In this document: piece by piece, positions 24,759 through 33,744 of the stretch
How positions within the stretch are numbered: the stretch's first letter is position 1
Layout of the letters: each line of letters begins with the position of its first letter
DNA from: Paraburkholderia metrosideri
Lineage (GTDB): Bacteria > Pseudomonadota > Gammaproteobacteria > Burkholderiales > Burkholderiaceae
Assembly (NCBI RefSeq): GCF_904848625.1
Contig: NZ_CAJHCP010000005.1
Coordinates: forward strand, 372,001 to 436,000
Direction: 5' to 3'
Length of the DNA: 64,000 bases
Made by a program: the position numbers and the translations under genes
The notes under the pieces: model-generated
What the model was told of the DNA's origin: nothing
Databases searched by the model: none
What the model saw: the letters and a program-made list of their open reading frames with translations, nothing else

Positions 24759-26081
24759 ATGGCAACACTGGAACAAATTCAGGCAAAGATGGATAAGCTT
24801 AAAGCGCAAGCCGAGGCATTGGCGACAAAGAATGCGCAGGTAGTCGTCGACAAGATTCGCGGTCTCATGCTCAAGCATGGACTGACGACAAAAGATATTG
24901 AAGCCGAGGCAAAGACGAAGCGCGCGGCGAAAACCGCCACCGTTAGCTCCGCAGTCAACGCGTCGAAGACGTCGGTTGGCGAGGTCGCGGCAAAGTATCA
25001 AGATCCGAAATCCGGTGCAACGTGGACGGGTCGCGGTCGCGCGCCGGCCTGGATTGCCCGTGCAAAAGACCGCAGCAAGTTTCTGATCGGCGCTGATGCG
25101 GGCGCGGTAGTCGCTTCGAATCAGGCGGCGGTCGGTAAGGCAAAAAGTAAAGCTAACACGGCGGTAGCGAAGAAGGCTTCCGCTAACGCAGTGGTGGTTC
25201 GCAAGGCTCAGCCTGAAGGTGAGCGGGCTGCTAAATACCGCGACCCGAAATCGGGCGCGACGTGGAGCGGTCGCGGCCGCGCGCCGCTGTGGATTGCCGG
25301 CGCCAAAGACCGCAACAAGTTTCTGATTGATGGCGCGCAAAACGCTGCGCCGGTCGCGAAGACGAATAAGCCGAAGGCAGTCGTCACGAAAGCCGTGACC
25401 ACGAAAGCCGCTGCGCCGGTTGCGAAGACGAATAAGCCGAAAGCAGCCGTCACGAAAGCCGTGACCACGAAAGCCGCTGCGCCGGTTGCGAAGACGAATA
25501 AGCCGAAGGCAGTCGTCACGAAAGCCGTGACCACGAAAGCCGCTGCTCCGGTTGCGAAGACAGCTAAGCCGAAAGCAGCCGTCACGAAAGCCGTGACCAC
25601 GAAAGCCGCTGCGCCGGTTGCGAAGACGAATAAGCCGAAGGCAGCCGTCACGAAAGCTGTGACCACGAAAGCCGCTGCTCCGGTTGCGAAGACAGCTAAG
25701 CCGAAAGCAGCCGTCACGAAAGCCGTGACCACGAAAGCCGCTGCGCCGGTTACGAAAACGGCTAAGCCGAAAGCTGCCGTCAAGAAGGACGTGACCACGC
25801 AAGCCGCTGCGCCGGTTGCAAAGGCTGATGAACCGAAAGCCGCAGTCACGAAAGCGCCGGTGGCTAAAAAGACCGACGCTGTAAAGAAAGCCGTTGTCGC
25901 GAAGTCTCCCGCTGCCAGCGAGAAGATCGCAGAGAAGAAACCTGTGGCTGCGCCGGCCAAGCCGAAAGCAGTCAAGAAAGTTGCGCCCGCCGAGACAGCG
26001 GCAGTCGACACCGTTGCTGCAACTTCTGATGTACCCGCAGCACCCGCAGCACCGGTAGCGCCGGTCGAATTGGCCGTATAA
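24759..26081 (+). CDS. H-NS family histone-like protein with two DNA-binding motifs and a long repeat tail
   Basis: The 440-residue protein starts with an H-NS-like oligomerisation helix (MATLEQIQAKMDKLKAQAEA). It contains two copies of the H-NS DNA-binding motif, YQDPKSGATWTGRGRAPAWI near residue 85 and YRDPKSGATWSGRGRAPLWI near residue 163, where typical members have one. Residues about 197-372 are eight tandem 22-residue Ala/Lys/Pro/Thr units like a histone H1 tail, followed by more Ala/Lys/Pro and an acidic-to-neutral end. Usual H-NS proteins are 90-140 residues. AAAGGGAG lies upstream of the ATG. It should bind and bridge AT-rich DNA, with the tail adding nonspecific DNA affinity. Confidence 0.9.
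   Translation: MATLEQIQAKMDKLKAQAEALATKNAQVVVDKIRGLMLKHGLTTKDIEAEAKTKRAAKTATVSSAVNASKTSVGEVAAKYQDPKSGATWTGRGRAPAWIARAKDRSKFLIGADAGAVVASNQAAVGKAKSKANTAVAKKASANAVVVRKAQPEGERAAKYRDPKSGATWSGRGRAPLWIAGAKDRNKFLIDGAQNAAPVAKTNKPKAVVTKAVTTKAAAPVAKTNKPKAAVTKAVTTKAAAPVAKTNKPKAVVTKAVTTKAAAPVAKTAKPKAAVTKAVTTKAAAPVAKTNKPKAAVTKAVTTKAAAPVAKTAKPKAAVTKAVTTKAAAPVTKTAKPKAAVKKDVTTQAAAPVAKADEPKAAVTKAPVAKKTDAVKKAVVAKSPAASEKIAEKKPVAAPAKPKAVKKVAPAETAAVDTVAATSDVPAAPAAPVAPVELAV
25347..25874 (+). repeat. Eight 66-bp in-frame tandem repeats in the H-NS-like gene
   Basis: Units of 66 bp begin at 25347, 25413, 25479, 25545, 25611, 25677, 25743 and 25809. The first seven are nearly identical (22-residue unit beginning APVAKTNKPK) and the eighth is diverged. 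Variation between N and A at residue 7 and V and A near residue 12 suggests recent duplication with shuffling. Confidence 0.92.
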
Positions 26082-26106
26082 ACCTACGCAAGCCAACCCG
26101 TGTTAC

Positions 26107-26142
26107 TCGATGCCAGTCGGACGTGAATCCCGCTGGCATCGA
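26107..26142 (+). terminator. Hairpin after the H-NS-like gene
   Basis: TCGATGCCAG (26107-26116) pairs with CTGGCATCGA (26133-26142) across a 16-nt loop, 25 bp past the stop codon. Only a weak T-rich tail follows. Confidence 0.5.
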
Positions 26143-26249
26143 CTTGATTGCAGTTAATCCATCCCGGGCTCACGTGAGTCCTGCGCGCTACGCCGCGAAC
26201 TATCCCAACGGGCGAAACACCCGCGCGCCGTTAGCGATTGGCAACCCGC

Positions 26250-26561
26250 CTACGATTTACCTTTAAGGGTGAACGGCGCGAGAAGCGCCTGCACATCGAC
26301 ACGTTGACCCTGAAGTAAAAGCAATCTCGCGTGCAGCACCATGTTCTCGAGCACGAGCTTGGCGGTGCTCAGCAAATACAACGCGTGAATCTCGGATACC
26401 GACATGTTGCCGGCTTCGACCTGGTGGTGGCGCTCGACGAGAGAGGTCATAACCAGCCGCCGCAGTTCCTGCTCGCCGAATGGAAGGTCCGCATAGTCGA
26501 TCGGATCTTCGGCTTCAACTTCTCGCAGCATGTCAACAAGCGCATCTGTGCTCACTTCCAT
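26250..26561 (-). CDS. Hypothetical protein
   Basis: A 103-residue helical protein starting at 26561 with GGGAGCGG upstream. The N-terminus is acidic (STDALVDMLREVEAEDPIDY) and the rest amphipathic (IHALYLLSTAKLVLENMVLHARLLLLQG). No family is recognised. It may bind another protein through its helices. Confidence 0.65.
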   Translation of the reverse strand: MEVSTDALVDMLREVEAEDPIDYADLPFGEQELRRLVMTSLVERHHQVEAGNMSVSEIHALYLLSTAKLVLENMVLHARLLLLQGQRVDVQALLAPFTLKGKS

Positions 26562-26794
26562 GTGTCCGCTCCCGGAGTTGGTCAGAACCAGCATAGCGAA
26601 ACAGCGGGCCGCACACAATGCCTTAAAAAATGCAGGTGTGAACAGTCGGCGCCCGATTCAGTCTTTGACACAATACGCTTTTCGCTGCCCGCGCACCGAC
26701 CGCTCCGTGTTTCTTGTTCAAACGTCACGGTGTATCTGAAGAGCAGGGCTGTTCGCCGCATTCGCCCGCGGCATGAATTCACGGAGCAACAAAG

Positions 26795-27985
26795 ATGAAC
26801 GACGCCGTCCGTTTGACCGAAGTGTCCGACCTCGAACCCGCAGCACAGAGTTTGCGCGAAATTCGCCATCACATTCACCATCACCCTGAACTGGCGTATG
26901 AGGAAGTCCAGACTGCTGCACTGGTCGCGGAGAAACTCGAACAATGGGGCTGGCAGGTCACACGTGGAGTCGGTCAAACGGGGGTCGTAGGCACATTGAA
27001 AGTGGGCGACGGCAAGCGCAGCATCGGCATTCGCGCCGACATGGACGCGTTGCCGATCATCGAGCAAACCGGGCTGCCGTACGCGAGCGGTACGCACGGC
27101 AAAATGCACGCGTGCGGTCACGACGGCCACACGACCATGCTGCTCGGCGCCGCACAGCGCCTCGCGGCCACGCGCAATTTCTCGGGCACGGTGCATCTGT
27201 ATTTCCAGCCGGCCGAGGAAAGCGGCGTTGACAGCGGCGCTCAGAAAATGATCGCCGACGGCCTGTTCGAGCGCTTTCCGTGCGACGCCGTGTTCGGCGT
27301 GCACAACCATCCGGGCGAAGAACCTGGCACATTGCTGTTTCGCAAAGGGCCGTTCATGTCAGCGGGCGACAAGGCGATTATTACGATTGAAGGCGTCGGC
27401 GGCCATGCGGCGCGTCCGCATCTGACGGTCGACCCGGTCGTGGTCGCGGCGAGCATCGTGATGGCGTTGCAGACCATCGTCGCGCGTAATGTCGATCCGT
27501 CGCAGCCGGCCGTGGTGACGGTCGGTTCGATGCACGCAGGTACCGCGAATAACGTGATTTCGAGCAGCGCAAAACTGGAACTGAGCGTGCGTTCGTTCAG
27601 CCCGGAAGTCCGTGCGCTGTTGAAAAAGCGCATTACCGAACTCGCCGAGTCGCAGGCCGCGAGTTATGGCGGCAAAGCGCTTGTCGAGTACATCGAGGGC
27701 TATCCGGTCGTGGTGAACTCGGACGCCGAAACGGATTTCGCCGTGCAGGTGGCGCGCGAACTGGTCGGCGACGACAAGGTCGTCGAGCAAACCGACATCC
27801 TGATGGGCAGCGAAGACTTCGCGTTCATGTTGCAGAAGCGGCCGGGCACGTTCCTGCGGATCGGCAACGGCGCAGGTGAGGACGGCTGCATGGTGCACAA
27901 CCCGCACTACGATTTCAATGACCGCAATCTGCCGGTCGGTGCCGCGTTCTGGACCCGGCTGGTGGAGCGTTTTCTGGGGCAATAG
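26795..27985 (+). CDS. M20-family amidohydrolase (HipO-like aminoacylase/carboxypeptidase)
   Basis: The 396-residue enzyme shows M20D features: IRHHIHHHPELAYEE near the start, GIRADMDALPI, KMHACGHDGHTTMLLG with the metal-binding Cys-Gly-His-Asp-Gly-His cluster (about residues 108-113), PAEESGVDSGAQ, and MGSEDFAFMLQ near the end. These enzymes hydrolyse N-acyl or N-aryl amino acids such as hippurate or N-acetyl derivatives. GGAG precedes the ATG. It is convergent with an IclR regulator gene. The substrate is not determinable, but an acyl amino acid is likely. Confidence 0.92.
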   Translation: MNDAVRLTEVSDLEPAAQSLREIRHHIHHHPELAYEEVQTAALVAEKLEQWGWQVTRGVGQTGVVGTLKVGDGKRSIGIRADMDALPIIEQTGLPYASGTHGKMHACGHDGHTTMLLGAAQRLAATRNFSGTVHLYFQPAEESGVDSGAQKMIADGLFERFPCDAVFGVHNHPGEEPGTLLFRKGPFMSAGDKAIITIEGVGGHAARPHLTVDPVVVAASIVMALQTIVARNVDPSQPAVVTVGSMHAGTANNVISSSAKLELSVRSFSPEVRALLKKRITELAESQAASYGGKALVEYIEGYPVVVNSDAETDFAVQVARELVGDDKVVEQTDILMGSEDFAFMLQKRPGTFLRIGNGAGEDGCMVHNPHYDFNDRNLPVGAAFWTRLVERFLGQ

Positions 27986-28036
27986 GCCAGACGGGACGGC
28001 GATGGGGTAGGCGCGCAACGCGCGCTGCCTCCCTGC

Positions 28037-28861
28037 TTACCCGCGTCTCGCCACCATATCCGAGACCGTTTGCGCAGCCTTCTGCAGCGGCTCCAGGAAT
28101 GCTTTCACCATCTGTTTCGCCGAATTCCGCTGCGCATTCCCACTGATGTTCATCGCTGCGATCACGCGCCCTTGCCGATTGCGGATCGGCGCAGATAGCG
28201 AGATCAGTCCGCCTTCCAGTTCCTGATCGACGATCGCCCAACCTTGAGCGCGTACCTGCGCGATCAGCTTCTTCAACTCGTCCTTGTCCGTCACCGTGCG
28301 CGCCGTGTGCGCATAGAGCGGTGCAGAACTCAACGTGGCGTCGAGCGTTTCATCGTCGAGCGCGGACAGCAGCACGCGGCCCATCGACGTGCAATAAGCC
28401 GGTAAGCGGCTGCCTATCGACAGATTGATCGTCATGATCTTATGGGTCGGCACGCGCAGCACATACACGATCTCGGTGCGATCGAGCACGGCTGCCGAAC
28501 AGCTTTCGTGGACCTCCGCCGACAATCCCTCCATCACCGGCTCGGCGAGGTTCCAGAACGGCATCGACGTCAGATACGCGAAACCGAGGTCGAGAATCTT
28601 CGGCGTCAGACGGAACAGGCGGCCCTCGGCTTCCACGTAGCCGAGCGTTTGCAAGGTCAGCAGGATGCGGCGTGCGCCCGCGCGCGTCAGACCGGTGGCG
28701 GCGGCGACGTCGGTGAGCGTCTGTTCGGGGCGCTTTGCGTCGAACGCGCGGATCACCGCGAGGCCGCGCGCGAACGACTGCACATACGAGTCGCCCGGTT
28801 TGTCCGGAGCCGGTTCGGCGCTGACGGGAACGACAGTAGACGGCGGCAGGGCTTTGCTCAT
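28037..28861 (-). CDS. IclR-family transcriptional regulator (PcaR/PobR-like)
   Basis: The 274-residue protein has a winged-helix N-terminus (SFARGLAVIRAFDAKRPEQTL, then TGLTRAGARRILLTLQTLGYV) and an IclR effector domain ending with SLSAPIRNRQGRVIAAMNIS. The pattern resembles the PcaR/PobR/PcaU branch that responds to aromatic-acid intermediates. The start at 28861 begins MSKALPPST; an upstream extension to 28933 is Arg-rich and unlikely. It diverges from the GntR gene. A pcaF gene about 6 kb away could be a target, but that is only inferred. Confidence 0.9.
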   Translation of the reverse strand: MSKALPPSTVVPVSAEPAPDKPGDSYVQSFARGLAVIRAFDAKRPEQTLTDVAAATGLTRAGARRILLTLQTLGYVEAEGRLFRLTPKILDLGFAYLTSMPFWNLAEPVMEGLSAEVHESCSAAVLDRTEIVYVLRVPTHKIMTINLSIGSRLPAYCTSMGRVLLSALDDETLDATLSSAPLYAHTARTVTDKDELKKLIAQVRAQGWAIVDQELEGGLISLSAPIRNRQGRVIAAMNISGNAQRNSAKQMVKAFLEPLQKAAQTVSDMVARRG

Positions 28862-29068
28862 GGGCCTTGAAGGATGCGTTCGAAGAAAGCGCGCACGCTG
28901 GCCGCGCCGGTCGCCCGACGCGCTGTTGCGCAAAGGCGTGACGATAGCTTAAGCCTTCTGTTTCGCCAACTTGACGCAGCTTCGCGTAAAAATCCCAGGG
29001 TTTGCGCGGATGCCGGTCTCGTCTCAAATTTGTATGATGACCCGACAACACGACCAGCCGAGGCCTCG

Positions 29069-29773
29069 ATGTTCGACAAGATTCCTGCGCAGGCGTTGAG
29101 CGACACGGTCGCGCAGCAACTGCTCAAGCAGATCGACAAAGGTACCTTCGAGCGCGGCGGCAAGCTGCCCACCGAGGCGGTGCTGGCGCAGCAGTTCGGC
29201 GTAAGCCGCACGGTGATCCGCGAGGCGGTGTCGCGGCTGAAAAACGAGGGTGTCGTCGAGCCGCGCCAGGGCAGCGGCGTGTTCGTCGCGGCGCACGGCG
29301 CGATCCGGCCGCTGCGAATCGACTACGCGGAAGCGGTCGAGCCGGGCTCGGTGGTGCAGATTCTCGCGCTGCGCCGCGCGATCGAGGCGGAAGTCGCATC
29401 CGAAGCCGCGCTATGCCGCAGCAGTGCCGATATTGCGGCGATCGAGGCCGCGCTCGCCGGAATCGACGAAGCAGTGGCCGACGGCACCGACGGCGTCGCG
29501 GCCGACGTCGCGTTCCATCGCGCGATTGCGGCGGCGACCGGCAATCCGTATTTCCTCAAAACGCTCACTTTTCTGAATCAATATCTGGAGGCCGGCACGG
29601 TCGTCACGCGCCGCAACGAATCGTTGCGCGAGGACTTTTCGCGTCAGGTGCGCGACGAACATGCGGCGATTGCCGCCGCGATTCGCGCCGGTGATTCAGT
29701 GGCCGCGCGTCACGCGGCGCAAACTCATCTGTACAACGCCGCGCGCCGGCTGGCGGAAGCGGGAATCTGCTAA
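29069..29773 (+). CDS. GntR/FadR-type regulator of the tetronate cluster
   Basis: The 234-residue protein has a GntR winged helix (GTFERGGKLPTEAVLAQQFGVSRTVIREAVSRL, about 27-60) and an FCD effector domain with VQILALRRAIEAEVA and a DVAFHRAIAAATGN metal-site His. It lies 84 bp upstream of ltnD in the same direction, so it most likely represses or activates the threonate/erythronate genes in response to a pathway sugar acid. The start at 29069 begins the domain; upstream frame is non-conserved. Confidence 0.9.
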   Translation: MFDKIPAQALSDTVAQQLLKQIDKGTFERGGKLPTEAVLAQQFGVSRTVIREAVSRLKNEGVVEPRQGSGVFVAAHGAIRPLRIDYAEAVEPGSVVQILALRRAIEAEVASEAALCRSSADIAAIEAALAGIDEAVADGTDGVAADVAFHRAIAAATGNPYFLKTLTFLNQYLEAGTVVTRRNESLREDFSRQVRDEHAAIAAAIRAGDSVAARHAAQTHLYNAARRLAEAGIC

Positions 29774-29857
29774 CGGCGACGGGCTGTCCGCGGCGAGGTC
29801 CGGCGAGCGCAGAGGCTCGGCGGCGGCGAACACATCACGAATTGACAGAGGTCACAC

Positions 29858-30748
29858 ATGTCCAGAAATGTCGGTGTCATCGGTCTAGGTGCAATGGGTT
29901 TCGGTGTCGCGCGCTCGCTGCGTCGTGCGGGCTTCAGGGTCCATGCGTGCGACCTGCGCGAAGAGGTGTTGCAGGCCTTTGTCGCGGAAGGCGGGATGGG
30001 CTGTGCGACCCCTGCGGAACTCGGCGCGCAATGCGACGTGGTCGTCACCGTCGTCGTGAATGCCGAGCAGACCGAGGCCGTGCTGTTCGGCGAGCAGGGC
30101 GCGGTGGCGGCGATGAAGAAGGGCAGCGTGGTGATCGCCAGCGCCACTGTCCCGCCGGAATTCGCGATCCAGCTCGGCAAGCGGATCGAAGCGGCGGGCC
30201 TGCAGATGCTCGATGCGCCGCTGTCAGGCGGCGCGGCACGCGCGGCATCCGGTGAGATGACGATGATGACGTCGGGCCCCGCGCAAGCCTATGCTGGCTG
30301 CCAGGACGTGTTGATCGCCATGGCCGGCAAGGTCTACCGGCTCGGCGCCACGCATGGCGCCGGCTCGAAAGTGAAGATCATCAATCAGCTGCTGGCCGGT
30401 GTGCATATCGCGGTCGCCGCCGAGGCGATGGCCCTCGGCCTGCGCGAAGGCGTCGATCCCAAGGCGCTGTACGAGGTGATCACGAACAGTGCGGGCAATT
30501 CGTGGATGTTCGAAAACCGCGTGCCGCACATTCTCAATGGCGATTACACGCCGTTGTCGGCGGTCGATATTTTCGTCAAGGATCTGGGGCTCGTGCTCGA
30601 CACCGCGCGCCGGTCGAAATTTCCATTGCCATTGTCGGCGGCTGCGCATCAGATGTTCATGATGGCGTCGACGGCCGGCCATGGCGGCGAGGACGATTCG
30701 GCGGTCATCAAGATTTTCCCCGGCATCGACGTGCCGGCCGCGAAATAA
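29858..30748 (+). CDS. ltnD: L-threonate dehydrogenase
   Basis: The 296-residue protein is a beta-hydroxyacid dehydrogenase with NAD-binding GLGAMGFGVARSL at the N-terminus, substrate loop DAPLSGGAARAASGEM (about 118-133) and catalytic-Lys region GAGSKVKIINQLLAGVHIA. Followed directly by otnK, otnC and otnI, it fits LtnD, which oxidises L-threonate at C2 to 2-oxo-tetronate. The name relies on the operon context as well as on sequence; the isolated sequence could also be another hydroxyacid dehydrogenase. Confidence 0.88.
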   Translation: MSRNVGVIGLGAMGFGVARSLRRAGFRVHACDLREEVLQAFVAEGGMGCATPAELGAQCDVVVTVVVNAEQTEAVLFGEQGAVAAMKKGSVVIASATVPPEFAIQLGKRIEAAGLQMLDAPLSGGAARAASGEMTMMTSGPAQAYAGCQDVLIAMAGKVYRLGATHGAGSKVKIINQLLAGVHIAVAAEAMALGLREGVDPKALYEVITNSAGNSWMFENRVPHILNGDYTPLSAVDIFVKDLGLVLDTARRSKFPLPLSAAAHQMFMMASTAGHGGEDDSAVIKIFPGIDVPAAK

Positions 30749-30763
30749 GCCGGAGCGCATCGG

Positions 30764-32074
30764 ATGACGTCCACCACGAAACGCGCGTTACTCGGCTGCA
30801 TCGCCGACGATTTCACTGGCGCGACCGATCTCGCCAACATGCTGGTGCGCGGCGGTATGCGCACGGTGCAGACGATCGGCGTACCGGCCTCGAATGACAG
30901 GGTCGAGGCTGATGCGCTGGTGGTCGCACTGAAATCGCGCACGATTCCGGCTGGCGATGCGATTGCGCAATCGCTGGCCGCGCTCGACTGGTTACGCGCA
31001 CAAGGCTGCCGGCAGTTCTTCTTCAAATACTGCTCGACCTTCGATTCAACCGATGCGGGCAATATCGGCCCCGTGACCGATGCATTGCTCGATGCGTTGT
31101 CGTCGGGCAATCACGCCGGCGCTTTTACGATTGCCTGCCCTGCGTTCCCCGAAAACGGCCGCACGATCTTTCGCGGCTATCTGTTTGTCGGCGATACGTT
31201 GCTCAATGAGTCGGGCATGGAAAACCATCCGCTCACGCCGATGCACGATGCGAATCTCGTGCGCGTGCTGCAACGTCAAACCGCGTCGAAAGTCGGCCTC
31301 GTGCGATACGACGCAGTCGCGCAAGGCGCCTCGACCGTGCGCGAAGCGTTCGGCGCATTGCGCAACGAAGGCGTGCGGATGGCGATTGCCGACGCCGTGT
31401 CCGACGCCGATCTGCATGTGCTCGGCGAAGCCTGCGCTGAGCTCACGTTGATCACCGGCGGCTCGGGTATTGCATTGGGCTTGCCCGAGAATTTCCGCCG
31501 CACCGGCTTGCTCGACGAGCATGGCGACGCCGCGCAGTTGCCGCACGTTGAAGGCCTGTCGGCCGTGCTGGCGGGCAGCGCATCGAAAGCGACCCGTGCA
31601 CAGGTCGCGCTCTGGCGTGAAACCCGGCCTGCGTTTCGTATCGATCCGCTGGCGGCGGCGCGCGGCGAAGACGTGGTCGAACAGGCGCTGAGTTTTGCGC
31701 AGCCGCATCTCGAGCGGCGCGAACCCGTGCTGATCTACGCAACCGCCGCGCCCGACGAAGTCAAAGCCGTGCAGCATGAACTCGGGGTCAACGAAGCGGG
31801 GCATCTGGTCGAGTCGACGCTGGCCGCCATTGCGCGCGGTCTGCACGAGCGCGGCGTGCGCAAGTTCGTGGTGGCGGGCGGCGAGACGTCCGGCGCTGTC
31901 GTCCAGGCGCTCGACGTGCGAACGCTGCGCATCGGCGCGCAGATCGATCCCGGTGTGCCGGCTACGGCGACCACGGGTGCTGAGCCACTCGCGCTCGCAC
32001 TGAAGTCCGGCAACTTCGGTTCGACCGATTTCTTCGACAAGGCGCTGCGTCATCTGGACGGAGCCGTCCGATGA
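30764..32074 (+). CDS. otnK: 3-oxo-tetronate kinase
   Basis: The 436-residue protein is a DUF1537-family four-carbon acid sugar kinase: CIADDFTGATDLANMLVRGG at the N-terminus, CRQFFFKYCSTFDSTDAGNIGPV, and C-terminal KFVVAGGETSGAVVQAL with nucleotide-binding Gly motif. It phosphorylates 3-oxo-tetronate at C4 using ATP. It starts 15 bp after ltnD and overlaps otnC by 4 bp (ATGA), so it is translationally coupled with the decarboxylase. Confidence 0.93.
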   Translation: MTSTTKRALLGCIADDFTGATDLANMLVRGGMRTVQTIGVPASNDRVEADALVVALKSRTIPAGDAIAQSLAALDWLRAQGCRQFFFKYCSTFDSTDAGNIGPVTDALLDALSSGNHAGAFTIACPAFPENGRTIFRGYLFVGDTLLNESGMENHPLTPMHDANLVRVLQRQTASKVGLVRYDAVAQGASTVREAFGALRNEGVRMAIADAVSDADLHVLGEACAELTLITGGSGIALGLPENFRRTGLLDEHGDAAQLPHVEGLSAVLAGSASKATRAQVALWRETRPAFRIDPLAAARGEDVVEQALSFAQPHLERREPVLIYATAAPDEVKAVQHELGVNEAGHLVESTLAAIARGLHERGVRKFVVAGGETSGAVVQALDVRTLRIGAQIDPGVPATATTGAEPLALALKSGNFGSTDFFDKALRHLDGAVR

Positions 32075-32733
32075 ACAGCGCGCCCGCAGTCCATACGACG
32101 AACGAAGCGCGTGTGCGCGAGGAAATCTGCGTGAGCGGTGCGAGTCTTTATCAGCGGGGCTACACGGTGGGCACCGCCGGCAACATCAGTGCGCGGCTCG
32201 ACGACGGCTGGCTGATCACGCCCACCGATGCCTGCCTGGGTCGGCTCGATCCTGCCGGCATCGCGAAGGTCGACTTGAACGGCAACGCGGTGTCGGGCGG
32301 AAAGCCGTCGAAAACGCTGGCGTTGCATCGTGGCATCTATGCGCGCAATGGCGAAGCACGCGGCATCGTCCATACGCATTCGACGCATCTGGTGGCGCTG
32401 ACGCTAGCGGGTGTGTGGAGTGAAAACGATGTGCTGCCGCCTATCACGCCGTACTACGTGATGAAAGTAGGACATGTCCCGCTGATTCGTTACCGGCGCC
32501 CAGGCGACCCGCAAGTGGCCGCTGAGATTGCCGCCCTCGCCGATTCGGTTCGTGCGGTTTTACTCGAACGTTTGGGGCCCGTGGTGTGGGAGCGTTCTGT
32601 CGCGCAGGCGTCGTATGCGCTGGAGGAACTGGAAGAGACCGCGCGCGTGTGGCTGATGACGAATCCAAGACCGGCGCCGCTCGATGAAGCCGCACTTGAA
32701 GAATTGCGCGCCGTGTTCGGCGCGCGCTGGTAG
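32071..32733 (+). CDS. otnC: 3-oxo-tetronate 4-phosphate decarboxylase
   Basis: The 220-residue class II aldolase-like protein has [10 protein letters not shown] (phosphate/backbone loop, about 33-42), a metal site [10 protein letters not shown] (about 103-112) and [21 protein letters not shown] toward the end. OtnC decarboxylates 3-oxo-tetronate 4-phosphate to dihydroxyacetone phosphate and CO2. It overlaps otnK by 4 bp, which supports the assignment over a fuculose- or ribulose-phosphate aldolase. Confidence 0.92.
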   Translation: MNSAPAVHTTNEARVREEICVSGASLYQRGYTVGTAGNISARLDDGWLITPTDACLGRLDPAGIAKVDLNGNAVSGGKPSKTLALHRGIYARNGEARGIVHTHSTHLVALTLAGVWSENDVLPPITPYYVMKVGHVPLIRYRRPGDPQVAAEIAALADSVRAVLLERLGPVVWERSVAQASYALEELEETARVWLMTNPRPAPLDEAALEELRAVFGARW

Positions 32734-32756
32734 CACCGATACAAAGCACTCTGCTT

Positions 32757-32790
32757 GCACGCTGCACGCTGCACGCTGCACGCTGCACGT
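32757..32790 (+). repeat. Heptanucleotide tandem repeat (GCACGCT)4
   Basis: Four exact GCACGCT copies (32757-32784) plus a partial fifth lie in the 187-bp otnC-otnI gap. The unit length and non-coding site make it prone to slippage. Confidence 0.9.
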
Positions 32791-32920
32791 GCCGGGCGTG
32801 GTTCGCGTCGCTCACGTGGCCCGTGCGCTCGAGCCGGCTGATTATTCGACGAACGCGAGAGACAGGCATCAACGGCCTGATGCTCGCGCCGGATCAAACT
32901 GTTTTCAGGGAGTTGTCGCC

Positions 32921-33718
32921 ATGCCCCGTTTCGCCGCCAATCTGACGATGATGTACAACGAGCACGCTTTCCTCGACCGTTTCGCCGCCGCGGCGAAGGA
33001 CGGCTTCGAAGCGGTCGAATATCTGTTCCCCTACGATTTCCAGGCCAGCGAGATCGGCGCACGGCTCGATGCCAACAACCTGACGCAGGCGCTTTTCAAT
33101 GCGCCGCCCGGCGACTGGGCCAGTGGTGAACGCGGCATGGCTTCGTTGCCGGGCCGCGAAGCCGAGTTTCGGCGCGGCGTCGAAACCGCGCTCGACTACG
33201 CGCGTGTGCTCGGTAATCGCAAGCTGCATGTGATGGCCGGCCTGATCGGCGTGGATCAGTCGCGTCCGCAGCATCGCGACGTGTATCTGCAGAATCTCGC
33301 CTATGCCGCGCAGGCGGCGCAGGCCGAAGACATCACGATCGTGATCGAGCCGATCAACACGCGTGACATGCCGGGCTATTTTCTGACCCGTCAGGACGAC
33401 GCCCACGCGATCTGCGCGGAGGTCGGCGCGCCGAATCTGAAGGTGCAGTTCGACTGCTATCACTGCCAGATTGTCGAAGGCGATCTGGCGATGAAACTCA
33501 AACGCGATATGGCGGGCATCGGCCACATTCAGGTCGCGGGTGTGCCGGAGCGTCATGAACCCGATACGGGCGAGGTGAATTACCCGTACCTGCTGGAACT
33601 GATCGACTCGCTCGGCTACGACGGCTATGTCGGTTGCGAATACTGGCCGCGTGCGGGCACCTCGGCGGGACTTGGCTGGGTGAAACCGTATCTGAATGCC
33701 ACGCGCGCCAGCCGCTAA
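32921..33718 (+). CDS. otnI: 2-oxo-tetronate isomerase
   Basis: The 265-residue protein is a hydroxypyruvate isomerase-like TIM barrel ([53 protein letters not shown] with the metal Glu; [16 protein letters not shown]). In this cluster it fits OtnI, which interconverts 2-oxo- and 3-oxo-tetronate. Start at 32921 is fixed by AGGGAG upstream; a longer frame begins before 32700 and overlaps otnC without RBS. Separation from otnC by 187 bp with a tandem repeat is unusual for this operon. Confidence 0.9.
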   Translation: MPRFAANLTMMYNEHAFLDRFAAAAKDGFEAVEYLFPYDFQASEIGARLDANNLTQALFNAPPGDWASGERGMASLPGREAEFRRGVETALDYARVLGNRKLHVMAGLIGVDQSRPQHRDVYLQNLAYAAQAAQAEDITIVIEPINTRDMPGYFLTRQDDAHAICAEVGAPNLKVQFDCYHCQIVEGDLAMKLKRDMAGIGHIQVAGVPERHEPDTGEVNYPYLLELIDSLGYDGYVGCEYWPRAGTSAGLGWVKPYLNATRASR

Positions 33719-33744
33719 TTCACGACCACGATGGAAAGCCAATC

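Noticed and set aside
24693..26096. 467-codon minus-strand frame opposite the H-NS-like gene
   Set aside because: The frame is open because the repeat array contains no stop on either strand; its product is a repetitive Arg/Leu/Cys-rich sequence.
32684..32920. Longer N-terminus for the 2-oxo-tetronate isomerase
   Set aside because: The extension overlaps otnC and crosses the heptanucleotide repeat; AGGGAG precedes the internal ATG at 32921, where family similarity begins.
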